Below are positions 36,770 to 50,297 of a DNA stretch of 64,000 nucleotides, in pieces (positions within the stretch are counted from its first letter, which is position 1; each line of letters starts with the position of its first letter). Under the pieces are notes generated by a model that had not been told where the DNA came from, did no database searches, and saw only the letters and a list, made by a program, of their open reading frames with translations. Made by a program: the position numbers and the translations under genes. The DNA is from Molossus alvarezi (Eukaryota > Chordata > Mammalia > Chiroptera > Molossidae): positions 52,755,596 through 52,819,595 of the forward strand of contig CM073889.1 in assembly GCA_037176705.1 (NCBI GenBank), read 5' to 3'.

Positions 36770-38701
36770 GAAGCCTAGAGAGTGAGGCTTCTCCAACCAT
36801 AAGCTGTTTTAGTTAAGTACCTAAGAAATGTCTGTTTGTTAAGGTGTAATCACACCAAAACCTAGCAGTGCACGTTTCTTTCTCTTGTTCCCTACACACA
36901 ATTACAAGACTTGCTGGTGCAGTCTCAGATGTCCTGAATTATGGGCAAAACTCTGTGAGAGCCAGGGGCAACATTCATTGGTGGCATGTTTAAACTTGGG
37001 AAATTGAGTACCTTTGCAAGGAAAGTGTGTAGATACATGTTCTAGTAGGAAACTGATGGAATGATTGAATATTTCCATTTTGGGTCAGGAAATGCACAGA
37101 TCTTGGCAAGAGTCATGTGAAACACTTGAATATAGACACTCTCCTCGTGGTGTGGAGAGATCCAGTCTTCTCCTGGAAAGAACAACTAGGACAGGGCACA
37201 CTGATGTGTAGAATCAAAAGTTATCCCCTTTTGTGTTCTGTGTTGGTAATGGTTTCCAAGATTGCATAGTTTTCAACAACATTTCTCAAGGCGATACTTG
37301 GAATAAGTATGGTTTCTTCTGTAGCAGTTTGTTTCGCCTAATTCTTAGAACAGTGAACCAACCTAGGGTCTAGAATGAAATAATGGAAAGATTGATAACT
37401 ACTGGTGTTACACATGTGCCATTCTTGAAACAAAGCAACTGAACACATCTAAAGTGATGTAGTTTAAACATTTGATGTGTACATCCGAGGAGAAATACAT
37501 GAATGTGAAGACACTGACAATACCATGGGTGTTTCACATTGCATTTCTCTGTGAGTTAGAACAAGAGGAGGGTTCTGGAGAAAAGGCACTTGTACTGTTG
37601 TCCTGGGTATCAATTTCAATTAGCTACCCACAAATTATGCCCGGGTTGCGCGGCATAGTTTGCATTGGAGAGTTATCCAGTGTTGCATGTAAATGCAGCT
37701 GACTGCCTTCTTTCCTATACGACAAGAAAGACAATTTGTACGAGAAGAAGAGGTAACTTTTCAACATACTACTTTTCTTCCTTGGATATGAGTTGTTTGC
37801 CTGGAAGAGTCTACAAAGCATCTCGATAGCAAATACAGGCTGCGCTGCAGAAATGAAACATTTTGGTTAGAGCAGTGTTCAGGTCGTGGAAATCTATACC
37901 CTATTCAGTTCTACACACATTCTCTCCATGCGTTACCAAATGAATCAGAGTCATGCCATGGATCCACGATACATTTCACTGTTTGTGCCGATTTCCACAT
38001 TAACATAAGGTGTAGATCCCTGTTTTCTGCAGAGAATTGAATGTAAACCCTTGTCCTCAGTGTGAAATGCTGGAATTATCCCGTGGAAATGAATGATAAC
38101 TCCCGAACTTATGCTTAAAATACCCTGTGACCGATTCAACCTATTTCTTGATATCTGACAGAATCATCTCCATTATAACAAGGATTCCAAAGAGTTTCAG
38201 GCCTTTGAATAATGGTCCTGGATTCACATGTTTCAAGAGTATTTCCCAGAAGAACCTATGAAAATACAGTGGATAATCAAAGGTGTGCATCACTGCTGTT
38301 CTTTCTCTGCAGAATTATATAATTACATTCAGTTCAAGAGCAGCATGGAAACCTCAATATGGTGTAGTGGCAATTGGACTGTTCAGTGGCTCTCTGTCCT
38401 AAAAACAGTGTTCCCATTGACTAACTTCTTCACATACTGTCTAAATATGGTGAAGAAGATTCTTGGGCTATACCCACTTCACAAAACATGGAACCAACAC
38501 TGGTGTTCTGTTCTGCAGATTATGTGTTAGAATAGTTGAGGAAAGTATAGATTCAAGGTAATTTGGCAACATAACGTTTGCCTATGCCCTTAGACATACT
38601 TCTCACCAGAGATCGTTTCTAGGAGCGTTTATACACACCAAACCGATTCCAAACGAACTGTGTTAGAACTCTGCAGTTCAGTTGAGGAAACTCACTTCCA
38701 T
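36770..38701 (+). repeat. Unit 20, early subtype C (C'), 1932 bp
   Basis: It has the C markers (4-base loss near 37350, GTTGG, GCATAG, ATCCGAGG) but lacks the A at unit 237 and the CAACAGTC of later C units. It is rich in private changes: TTTTAGTTAAG, CACACCAAAA, CAGATGTCC, TGTACTGTTG, GATAGCAAAT and TAGATCCCTG. It looks older or less homogenised than its neighbours. Confidence 0.97.
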
Positions 38702-40636
38702 GAAGCCTAGAGAGTGAGGCTTCTCCAACCATAAGCTGTTTTGGTTAAGTACCTAAGAAATGTCTGTTTGTTAAGGTGTAATCACACGAAAACCTAGCAG
38801 TGCACGTTTCTTTCTCTTGTTCCCTACACACAATTACAAGACTTGCTGGTGCAGTCTCAGATATCCTGAATTATGGGCAAAACTCTGTGAGAGCCAGGGG
38901 CAACATTCATTGGTGGCATGTTTAAACTTGGGAAATTGAGTACCTTTGCAAGGAAAGTGTGTAGATACATGTTCTAGTAGGAAACTGATAGAATGATTGA
39001 ATATTTCCATTTTGGGTCAGGAAATGCACAGATCTTGGCAAGAGTCATGTGAAACACTTGAATATAGACACTCTCCTCGTGGTGTGGAGAGATCCAGTCT
39101 TCTCCTGGAAAGAACAACTAGGACAGGGCACACTGATGTGTAGAATCAAAAGTTATCCCCTTTTGTGTTCTGTGCTGGTAATGGTTTCCAAGATTGCACA
39201 GTTTTCTACAACATTTCTCAAGGCGATACTTGGAATAAGTATGGTTTCTTCTGTAGCAGTTTGTTTCGCCTAATTCTTAGTCAGAACAGTGAACCAACCT
39301 AGGGTCTAGAATGAAATAATGGAAAGATTGATAACTACTGGTGTTACACATGTGCCATTCTTGAAAAAAGCAACTGAACACATCTAAAGTGATGTAGTTT
39401 AAACATTTGATGTGTACATCCAAGGAGAAATACATGAATGTGAAGACACTGACAATACCATGGGTGTTTCACATTGCATTTCTCTGTGAGTTAGAACAAG
39501 AGGAGGGTTCTGGAGAAAAGGCACTTGTACAGTTGTCCTGGGTATCAATTTCAATTAGCTACCCACAAATTACGCCCGGTTTGCGCGGCATAGTTTGCAT
39601 TGGCGAGTTATCCACTGTTGCATGTAAATGCAGCTGACTGCCTTCTTTCCTATACGACAAGAAAGACAATTTGTACGAGAAGAAGAGGTAACTTTCCAAC
39701 ATACTACTTTTCTTCCTTGGATATGAGTTGTTTGCCTGGAAGAGTCTACAAAGCATCTCGATACCAAATACAGGCTGCGCTGCAGAAATGAAACATTTTG
39801 GTTAGAGCAGTGTTCAGGTCGTGGAAATCTATACCCTATTCAGTTCTACACACATTCTCTCCATGCGTTACCAAATGAATCAGAGTCATGCCATGGATCC
39901 ACGATACATTTCACTGTTTGTGCCGATTTCCACATTAACATAAGGTGTAGATACCTGTTTTCTGCAGAGAATTGAATGTAAACCCTTGTCCTCAGTGTGA
40001 AATGCTGGAATTATCCCGTGGAAATGAATGATAACTCCCGAACTTATGCTTAAAATACCCTGTGACCGATTCAACCTATTTCTTGATATCTGACAGAATC
40101 ATCTCCATTATAACAAGGATTCCAAAGAGTTTCAGGCCTTTGAATAATGGTCCTGGATTCACATGTTTCAAGAGTATTTCCCAGAAGAACCTATGAAAAT
40201 ACAGTGGATAATCAAAGGTGTGCATCACTGCTGTTCTTTCTCTGCAGAATTATATAATTACATTCAGTTCAAGAGCAGCATGGAAACCTCAATATGGTGT
40301 AGTGGCAATTGGACTGTTCAGTGGCTCTCTGTCCTAAAAACAGTGTTCCCATTGACTAACTTCTTCACATACTGTCTAAATATGGTGAAGAAGATTCTTG
40401 GGCTATACCCACTTCACAAAACATGGAACCAACACTGGTGTTCTGTTCTGCAGATTATGTGTTAGAATAGTTGAGGAAAGTATAGATTCAAGGTAATTTG
40501 GCAACATAACGTTTGCCTATGCCCTTAGACATACTTCTCACCAGAGATCGTTTCTAGGAGCGTTTATACACACCAAACCGATTCCAAACGAACTGTGTTA
40601 GAACTCTGCAGTTCAGTTGAGGAAACTCACTTCCAT
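38702..40636 (+). repeat. Unit 21, A with U20-like 3' end, 1935 bp
   Basis: The 5' half is A of the U7/U22 kind (ATTACGCCC, TTGGCGAG). From GACCGATTC near 40066 it carries the U20 haplotype (CACTGC, GAATAGTTG, TATAGATTC, CAACATAACG). Private A in ACTGATAGAATG near 38990. Confidence 0.96.
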
Positions 40637-42568
40637 GAAGCCTAGAGAGTGAGGCTTCTCCAACCATAAGCTGTTTTGGTTAAGTACCTAAGAAATGTCT
40701 GTTTGTTAAGGTGTAATCACACGAAAACCTAGCAGTGCACGTTTCTTTCTCTTGTTCCCTACACACAATTACAAGACTTGCTGGTGCAGTCTCAGATATC
40801 CTGAATTATGGGCAAAACTCTGTGAGAGCCAGGGGCAACATTCATTGGTGGCATGTTTAAACTTGGGAAATTGAGTACCTTTGCAAGGAAAGTGTGTAGA
40901 TACATGTTCTAGTAGGAAACTGATGGAATGATTGAATATTTCCATTTTGGGTCAGGAAATGCACAGATCTTGGCAAGAGTCATGTGAAACACTTGAATAT
41001 AGACACTCTCCTCGTGGTGTGGAGAGATCCAGTCTTCTCCTGGAAAGAACAACTAGGACAGGGCACACTGATGTGTAGAATCAAAAGTTATCCCCTTTTG
41101 TGTTCTGTGCTGGTAATGGTTTCCAAGATTGCACAGTTTTCTACAACATTTCTCAAGGCGATACTTGGAATAAGTATGGTTTCTTCTGTAGCAGTTTGTT
41201 TCGCCTAATTCTTAGTCAGAACAGTGAACCAACCTAGGGTCTAGAATGAAATAATGGAAAGATTGATAACTACTGGTGTTACACATGTGCCATTCTTGAA
41301 AAAAGCAACTGAACACATCTAAAGTGATGTAGTTTAAACATTTGATGTGTACATCCAAGGAGAAATACATGAATGTGAAGACACTGACAATACCATGGGT
41401 GTTTCACATTGCATTTCTCTGTGAGTTAGAACAAGAGGAGGGTTCTGGAGAAAAGGCACTTGTACAGTTGTCCTGGGTATCAATTTCAATTAGCTACCCA
41501 CAAATTACGCCCGGTTTGCGCGGCATAGTTTGCATTGGCGAGTTATCCACTGTTGCATGTAAATGCAGCTGACTGCCTTCTTTCCTATACGACAAGAAAG
41601 ACAATTTGTACGAGAAGAAGAGGTAACTTTCCAACATACTACTTTTCTTCCTTGGATATGAGTTGTTTGCCTGGAAGAGTCTACAAAGCATCTCGATACC
41701 AAATACAGGCTGCGCTGCAGAAATGAAACATTTTGGTTAGAGCAGTGTTCAGGTCGTGGAAATCTATACCCTATTCAGTTCTACACACATTCTCTCCATG
41801 CGTTACCAAATGAATCAGAGTCATGCCATGGATCCACGATACATTTCACTGTTTGTGCCGATTTCCACATTAACATAAGGTGTAGATACCTGTTTTCTGC
41901 AGAGAATTGAATGTAAACCCTTGTCCTCAGTGTGAAATGCTGGAATTATCCCGTGGAAATGAATGATAACTCCCGAACTTATGCTTAAAATACCCTGTGA
42001 CAGATTCAACCTATTTCTTGATATCTGACAGAATCATCTCCATTATAACAAGGATTCCAAAGAGTTTCAGGCCTTTGAATAATGGTCCTGGATTCACATG
42101 TTTCAAGAGTATTTCCCAGAAGAACCTATGAAAATACAGTGGATAATCAAAGGTGTGCATCACTGGTGTTCTTTCTCTGCAGAATTATATAATTACATTC
42201 AGTTCAAGAGCAGCATGGAAACCTCAATATGGTGTAGTGGCAATTGGACTGTTCAGTGGCTCTCTGTCCTAAAAACAGTGTTCCCATTGACTAACTTCTT
42301 CACATACTGTCTAAATATGGTGAAGAAGATTCTTGGGCTATACCCACTTCACAAAACATGGAACCAACACTGGTGTTCTGTTCTGCAGTTTATGTGTTAG
42401 AACAGTTGAGGAAAGTATTGATTCAAGGTAATGTGGCAACCTAACGTTTGCCTATGCCCTTAGACATACTTCTCACCAGAGATCGTTTCTAGGAGCGTTT
42501 ATACACACCAAACCGATTCCAAACGAACTGTGTTAGAACTGTGTTCAGTTGAGGAAACTCACTTCCAT
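40637..42568 (+). repeat. Unit 22, subtype A with 3-base terminal loss, 1932 bp
   Basis: U7-like through its middle. It is the first copy from the left with GCAGTTTATG near 42389 (elsewhere GCAGATTATG), a base shared with U27, U29, U31 and U32. Confidence 0.97.
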
Positions 42569-44504
42569 GAAGCCTAGAGAGTGAGGCTTCTCCAACCATA
42601 AGCTGTTTTGGTTAAGTACCTAAGAAATGTCTGTTTGTTAAGGTGTAATCACATGAAAACCTAGCAGTGCACGTTTCTTTCTCTTGTTCCCTACCCAAAA
42701 TTACAAGACTTGCTGGTGCAGTCTCAGATATCCTGAATTATGGGCAAAACTCTGTGAGAGCCAGGGGCAACATTCATTGGTGGCATGTTTAAACTTGGGA
42801 AATTGAGAACCTTTGCAAGTAAAGTGTGTAGATACATGTTCTAGTAGGAAACTGATGGAATGATTGAATATTTCCATTTTGGGTCAGGAAATGCACAGAT
42901 CTTGGCAAGAGTCATGTGAAACACTTGAATATAGACACTCTCCTCGTGGTGTGGAGAGATCCAGTCTTCTCCAGGAAAGAACAACTAGGACAGGGCACAC
43001 TGATGTGTAGAATCAAAAGTTATCCCCTTTTGTGTTCTGTGCTGGTAATGGTTTCCAAGATTGCACAGTTTTCTACAACATTTCTCAAGGCGATACTTGG
43101 AATAAGTATGGTTTCTTCTGTAGCAGTTTGTTTCGCCTAATTCTTAGTCAGAACAGTGAACCAACCTAGGGTCTAGAATGAAATAATGGAAAGATTGATA
43201 ACTACTGGTGTTACACATGTGCCATTCTTGAAACAAAGCAACTGAACACATCTAAAGTGATGTAGTTTAAACATTTGATGTGTACATCCAAGGAGAAATA
43301 CATGAATGTGAAGACACTGACAATACCATGGGTGTTTCACATTGCATTTCTCTGTGAGTTAGAACAAGAGGAGGGTTCTGGAGAAAAGGCACTTGTACAG
43401 TTGTCCTGGGTATCAATTTCAATTAGTTACCCACAAATTATGCCCGGGTTGCGCGGCATAGTTTGCATTGGAGAGTTATCCAGTGTTGCATGTAAATGCA
43501 GCTGACTGCCTTCTTTCCTATACGACAAGAAAGACAATTTGTACGAGAAGAAGAGGTAACTTTCCAACATACTACTTTTCTTCCTTGGATATGAGTTGTT
43601 TGCCTGGAAGAGTCTACAAAACATCTCGATACCAAATACAGGCTGCGCTGCAGAAATGAAACATTTTGGTTAGAGCAGTGTTCAGGTCGTGGAAATCTAT
43701 ACCCTATTCAGTTCTACACACATTCTCTCCATGCGTTACCAAATGAATCAGAGTCATGCCATGGATCCACGATACATTTCACTGTTTGTGCCGATTTCCA
43801 CATTAACATAAGGTGTAGATACCTGTTTTCTGCAGAGAATTGAATGTAAACCCTTGTCCTCAGTGTGAAATGCTGGAATTATCCCGTGGAAATGAATGAT
43901 AACTCCCGAACTTATGCTTAAAATACCCTGTGACAGATTCAACCTATTTCTTGATATCTGACAGAATCATCTCCATTATAACAAGGATTCCAAAGAGTTT
44001 CAGGCCTTTGAATAATGGTCCTGGATTCACATGTTTCAAGAGTATTTCGCAGAAGAACCTATGAAAATACAGTGGATAATCAAAGGTGTGCATCACTGGT
44101 GTTCTTTCTCTGCAGAATTATATAATTACATTCAGTTCAAGAGCAGCATGGAAACCTCAATATGGTGTAGTGGCAATTGGACTGTTCAGTGTCTCTCTGT
44201 CCTAAAAACAGTGTTCCCATTGACTAACTTCTTCACATACTGTCTAAATATGGTGGAGAAGATTCTTGGGCTATACCCACTTCACAAAACATGGAACCAA
44301 CACTGGTGTTCTGTTCTGCAGATTATGTGTTAGAACAGTTGAGGAAAGTATTGATTCAAGGTAATGTGGCAAGCTAACGTTTGCCTATGCCCTTAGACAT
44401 ACTTCTCACCAGAGATCGTTTCTAGGAGCGTTTATACACACCAAACCGATTCCAAACGAACTGTGTTAGAACTCTGCAGTTCAGTTGAGGAAACTCACTT
44501 CCAT
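42569..44504 (+). repeat. Unit 23, subtype D, 1936 bp, diverged
   Basis: D unit with CTCCAGG, ACAAAGCAAC and CCCGGGTTGCG. It has many private bases: CACATGAAAA (CpG loss), CTACCCAAAATT, TTGAGAACC, GCAAGTAAAG, AAAACATCTC, TTTCGCAG near 44048, CAGTGTCTC near 44191 and GGTGGAGAAG near 44254. This is one of the two most divergent units and lies at the start of the C/D domain. Confidence 0.97.
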
Positions 44505-46436
44505 GAAGCCTAGAGAGTGAGGCTTCTCCAACCATAAGCTGTTTTGGTTAAGTACCTAAGAAATGTCTGTTTGTTAAGGTGTAATCACACGAAAACCTAG
44601 CAGTGCACGTTTCTTTCTCTTGTTCCCTACACACAATTACAAGACTTGCTGGTGCAGTCTCAGATATCCTGAATTATGGGCAAAACTCTGTGAGAGCCAG
44701 GGGCAACATTCATTGGTGGCATGTTTAAACTTGGGAAATTAAGTACCTTTGCAAGGAAAGTGTGTAGATACATGTTCTAGTAGGAAACTGATGGAATGAT
44801 TGAATATTTCCATTTAGGGTCAGGAAATGCACAGATCTTGGCAACAGTCATGTGAAACACTTGAATATAGACACTCTCCTCGTGGTGTGGAGAGATCCAG
44901 TCTTCTCCTGGAAAGAACAACTAGGACAGGGCACACTGATGTGTAGAATCAAAAGTTATCCCCTTTTGTGTTCTGTGTTGGTAATGGTTTCCAAGATTGC
45001 ATAGTTTTCAACAACATTTCTCAAGGCGATACTTGGAATAAGTATGGTTTCTTCTGTAGCAGTTTGTTTCGCCTAATTCTTAGAACAGTGAACCAACCTA
45101 GGGTCTAGAATGAAATAATGGAAAGATTGATAACTACTGGTGTTACACATGTGCCATTCTTGAAACAAAGCAACTGAACACATCTAAAGTGATGTAGTTT
45201 AAACATTTGATGTGTACATCCGAGGAGAAATACATGAATGTGAAGACACTGACAATACCATGGGTGTTTCCCATTGCATTTCTCTGTGAGTTAGAACCAG
45301 AGGAGGGTTCTGGAGAAAAGGCACTTGTACAGTTGTCCTGGGTATCAATTTCAATTAGCTACCCACAAATTACGCCCGGTTTGCGTGGCATAGTTTGCAT
45401 TGGAGAGTTATCCAGTGTTGCATGTAAATGCAGCTGACTGCCTTCTTTCCTATACGACAAGAAAGTCAATTTGTACGAGAAGAAGAGGTAACTTTCCAAC
45501 ATACTACTTTTCTTCCTTGGATATGAGTTGTTTGCCTGGAAGAGTCTACAAAGCATCTCGATACCAAATACAGGCTGCGCTGCAGAAATGAAACATTTTG
45601 GTTAGAGCAGTGTTCAGGTCGTGGAAATCTATACCCTATTCAGTTCTACACACATTCTCTCCATGCGTTACCAAATGAATCAGAGTCATGCCATGGATCC
45701 ACGATACATTTCACTGTTTGTGCCGATTTCCACATTAACATAAGGTGTAGATACCTGTTTTCTGCAGAGAATTGAATGTAAACCCTTGTCCTCAGTGTGA
45801 AATGCTGGAATTATCCCGTGGAAATGAATGATAACTCCCGAACTTATGCTTAAAATACCCTGTGACAGATTCAACCTATTTCTTGATATCTGACAGAATC
45901 ATCTCCATGATAACAAGGATTCCAAAGAGTTTCAGGCCTTTGAATAATGGTCCTGGATTCACATGTTTCAAGAGTATTTCCCAGAAGAACCTATGAAAAT
46001 ACAGTGGATAATCAAAGGTGTGCATCACTGGTGTTCTTTCTCTGCAGAATTATATAATTACATTCAGTTCAAGAGCAGCATGGAAACCTCAATATGGTGT
46101 AGTGGCAATTGGACTGTTCAGTGGCTCTCTGTCCTAAAAACAGTGTTCCCATTGACTAACTTCTTCACATACTGTCTAAATATGGTGAAGAAGATTCTTG
46201 GGCTATACCCACTTCACAAAACATGGAACCAACACTGGTGTTCTGTTCTGCAGATTATGTGTTAGAACAGTTGAGGAAAGTATTGATTCAAGGTAATGTG
46301 GCAAGCTAACGTTTGCCTATGCCCTTAGACATACTTCTCACCAGAGATCGTTTCTAGGAGCGTTTATACACACCAAACCGATTCCAAACGAACTGTGTTA
46401 GAACTCTGCAGTTCAGTTGAGGAAACTCACTTCCAT
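44505..46436 (+). repeat. Unit 24, subtype C, 1932 bp
   Basis: First full C unit (AAATTAAG, CAACAGTC, 4-base loss). It has CATTTAGGG near 44815, shared with U26, and private TTTCCCATTG and GAACCAGAGG near 45270-45300. The core CpG has decayed to GCGTGG near 45386. Confidence 0.97.
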
Positions 46437-48368
46437 GAAGCCTAGAGAGTGAGGCTTCTCCAACCATAAGCTGTTTTGGTTAAGTACCTAAGAAATGTCT
46501 GTTTGTTAAGGTGTAATCACACGAAAACCTAGCAGTGCACGTTTCTTTCTCTTGTTCCCTACACACAATTACAAGACTTGCTGGTGCAGTCTCAGATATC
46601 CTGAATTATGGGCAAAACTCTGTGAGAGCCAGGGGCAACATTCATTGGTGGCATGTTTAAACTTGGGAAATTAAGTACCTTTGCAAGGAAAGTGTGTAGA
46701 TACATGTTCTAGTAGGAAACTGATGGAATGATTGAATATTTCCATTTTGGGTCAGGAAATGCACAGATCTTGGCAACAGTCATGTGAAACACTTGAATAT
46801 AGACACTCTCCTCGTGGTGTGGAGAGATCCAGTCTTCTCCTGGAAAGAACAACTAGGACAGGGCACACTGATGTGTAGAATCAAAAGTTATCCCCTTTTG
46901 TGTTCTGTGTTGGTAATGGTTTCCAAGATTGCATAGTTTTCAACAACATTTCTCAAGGCGATACTTGGAATAAGTATGGTTTCTTCTGTAGCAGTTTGTT
47001 TCGCCTAATTCTTAGAACAGTGAACCAACCTAGGGTCTAGAATGAAATAATGGAAAGATTGATAACTACTGGTGTTACACATGTGCCATTCTTGAAACAA
47101 AGCAACTGAACACTTCTAAAGTGATGTAGTTTAAACATTTGATGTGTACATCCGAGGAGAAATACATGAATGTGAAGACACTGACAATACCATGGGTGTT
47201 TCACATTGCATTTCTCTGTGAGTTAGAACAAGAGGAGGGTTCTGGAGAAAAGGCACTTGTACAGTTGTCCGGGGTATCAATTTCAATTAGCTACCCACAA
47301 ATTACGCCCGGTTTGCGTGGCATAGTTTGCATTGGAGAGTTATCCAGTGTTGCATGTAAATGCAGCTGACTGCCTTCTTTCCTATACGACAAGAAAGTCA
47401 ATTTGTACGAGAAGAAGAGGTAACTTTCCAACATACTACTTTTCTTCCTTGGATATGAGTTGTTTGCCTGGAAGAGTCTACAAAGCATCTCGATACCAAA
47501 TACAGGCTGCGCTGCAGAAATGAAACATTTTGGTTAGAGCAGTGTTCAGGTCGTGGAAATCTATACCCTATTCAGTTCTACACACATTCTCTCCATGCGT
47601 TACCAAATGAATCAGAGTCATGCCATGGATCCACGATACATTTCACTGTTTGTGCCGATTTCCACATTAACATAAGGTGTAGATACCTGTTTTCTGCAGA
47701 GAATTGAATGTAAACCCTTGTCCTCAGTGTGAAATGCTGGAATTATCCCGTGGAAATGAATGATAACTCCCGAACTTATGCTTAAAATACCCTGTGACAG
47801 ATTCAACCTATTTCTTGATATCTGACAGAATCATCTCCATTTTAACAAGGATTCCAAAGAGTTTCAGGCCTTTGAATAATGGTCCTGGATTCACATGTTT
47901 CAAGAGTATTTCCCAGAAGAACCTATAAAAATACAGTGGATAATCAAAGGTGTGCATCACTGGTGTTCTTTCTCTGCAGAATTATATAATTACATTCAGT
48001 TCAAGAGCAGCATGGAAACCTCAATATGGTGTAGTGGCAATTGGACTGTTCAGTGGCTCTCTGTCCTAAAAACAGTGTTCCCATTGACTAACTTCTTCAC
48101 ATACTGTCTAAATATGGTGAAGAAGATTCTTGGGCTATACCCACTTCACAAAACATGGAACCAACACTGGTGTTCTGTTCTGCAGATTATGTGTTAGAAC
48201 AGTTGAGGAAAGTATTGATTCAAGGTAATGTGGCAAGCTAACGTTTGCCTATGCCCTTAGACATACTTCTCACCAGAGATCGTTTCTAGGAGCGTTTATA
48301 CACACCAAACCGATTCCAAACGAACTGTGTTAGAACTCTGCAGTTCAGTTGAGGAAACTCACTTCCAT
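46437..48368 (+). repeat. Unit 25, subtype C, 1932 bp
   Basis: C unit with GTCCGGGG near 47268, GCGTGG near 47318 and CCTATAAAAATAC near 47923. Private changes are AACACTTCTAAAG near 47112 and CCATTTTAAC near 47841. Confidence 0.97.
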
Positions 48369-50297
48369 GAAGCCTAGAGAGTGAGGCTTCTCCAACCATA
48401 AGCTGTTTTGGTTAAGTACCTAAGAAATGTCTGTTTGTTAAGGTGTAATCACACGAAAACCTAGCAGTGCACGTTTCTTTCTCTTGTTCCCTACACACAA
48501 TTACAAGACTTGCTGGTGCAGTCTCAGATATCCTGAATTATGGGCAAAACTCTGTGAGAGCCAGGGGCAACATTCATTGGTGGCATGTTTAAACTTGGGA
48601 AATTAAGTACCTTTGCAAGGAAAGTGTGTAGATACATGTTCTAGTAGGAAACTGATGGAATGATTGAATATTTCCATTTAGGGTCAGGAAATGCACAGAT
48701 CTTGGCAACAGTCATGTGAAACACTTGAATATAGACACTCTCCTCGTGGTGTGGAGAGATCCAGTCTTCTCCTGGAAAGAACAACTAGGACAGGGCACAC
48801 TGATGTGTAGAATCAAAAGTTATCCCCTTTTGTGTTCTGTGTTGGTAATGGTTTCCAAGATTGCATAGTTTTCAACAACATTTCTCAAGGCGATACTTGG
48901 AATAAGTATGGTTTCTTCTGTAGCAGTTTGTTTCGCCTAATTCTTAGAACAGTGAACCAACCTAGGGTCTAGAATGAAATAATGGAAAGATTGATAACTA
49001 CTGGTGTTACACATGTGCCATTCTTGAAACAAAACTGAACACATCTAAAGTGATGTAGTTTAAACATTTGATGTGTACATCCGAGGAGAAATACATGAAT
49101 GTGAAGACACTGACAATACCATGGGTGTTTCACATTGCATTTCTCTGTGAGTTAGAACAAGAGGAGGGTTCTGGAGAAAAGGCACTTGTACAGTTGTCCG
49201 GGGTATCAATTTCAATTAGCTACCCACAAATTACGCCCGGTTTGCGCGGCATAGTTTGCATTGGAGAGTTATCCAGTGTTGCATGTAAATGCAGCTGACT
49301 GCCTTCTTTCCTATACGACAAGAAAGTCAATTTGTACGAGAAGAAGAGGTAACTTTCCAACATACTACTTTTCTTCCTTGGATATGAGTTGTTTGCCTGG
49401 AAGAGTCTACAAAGCATCTCGATACCAAATACAGGCTGCGCTGCAGAAATGAAACATTTTGGTTAGAGCAGTGTTCAGGTCGTGGAAATCTATACCCTAT
49501 TCAGTTCTACACACATTCTCTCCATGCGTTACCAAATGAATCAGAGTCATGCCATGGATCCACGATACATTTCACTGTTTGTGCCGATTTCCACATTAAC
49601 ATAAGGTGTAGATACCTGTTTTCTGCAGAGAATTGAATGTAAACCCTTGTCCTCAGTGTGAAATGCTGGAATTATCCCGTGGAAATGAATGATAACTCCC
49701 GAACTTATGCTTAAAATACCCTGTGACAGATTCAACCTATTTCTTGATATCTGACAGAATCATCTCCATGATAACAAGGATTCCAAAGAGTTTCAGGCCT
49801 TTGAATAATGGTCCTGGATTCACATGTTTCAAGAGTATTTCCCAGAAGAACCTATAAAAATACAGTGGATAATCAAAGGTGTGCATCACTGGTGTTCTTT
49901 CTCTGCAGAATTATATAATTACATTCAGTTCAAGAGCAGCATGGAAACCTCAATATGGTGTAGTGGCAATTGGACTGTTCAGTGGCTCTCTGTCCTAAAA
50001 ACAGTGTTCCCATTGACTAACTTCTTCACATACTGTCTAAATATGGTGAAGAAGATTCTTGGGCTATACCCACTTCACAAAACATGGAACCAACACTGGT
50101 GTTCTGTTCTGCAGATTATGTGTTAGAACAGTTGAGGAAAGTATTGATTCAAGGTAATGTGGCAAGCTAACGTTTGCCTATGCCCTTAGACATACTTCTC
50201 ACCAGAGATCGTTTCTAGGAGCGTTTATACACACCAAACCGATTCCAAACGAACTGTGTTAGAACTCTGCAGTTCAGTTGAGGAAACTCACTTCCAT
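48369..50297 (+). repeat. Unit 26, subtype C with a private 3-base loss, 1929 bp
   Basis: Near 49030 it reads AAACAAAACTGAAC where other C units have AAACAAAGCAACTG, a 3-base deletion unique to this copy. Its ending is the long form, so its 1929-bp length arose independently of that of U27. Confidence 0.97.

Larger units (their letters stand above)
36770..42568. repeat. Transition segment between array domains (units 20-22)
   Basis: U20 is the first unit from the left with subtype C markers (4-base loss, G at 721, T at 474 and 498) but lacks others such as A at 237. U21 and U22 return to subtype A. U20 and U21 share a 3' haplotype (GACCGATTC, then GAATAGTTGAGG, then GGCAACATAACG), so material has moved between neighbours here. 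Confidence 0.75.
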
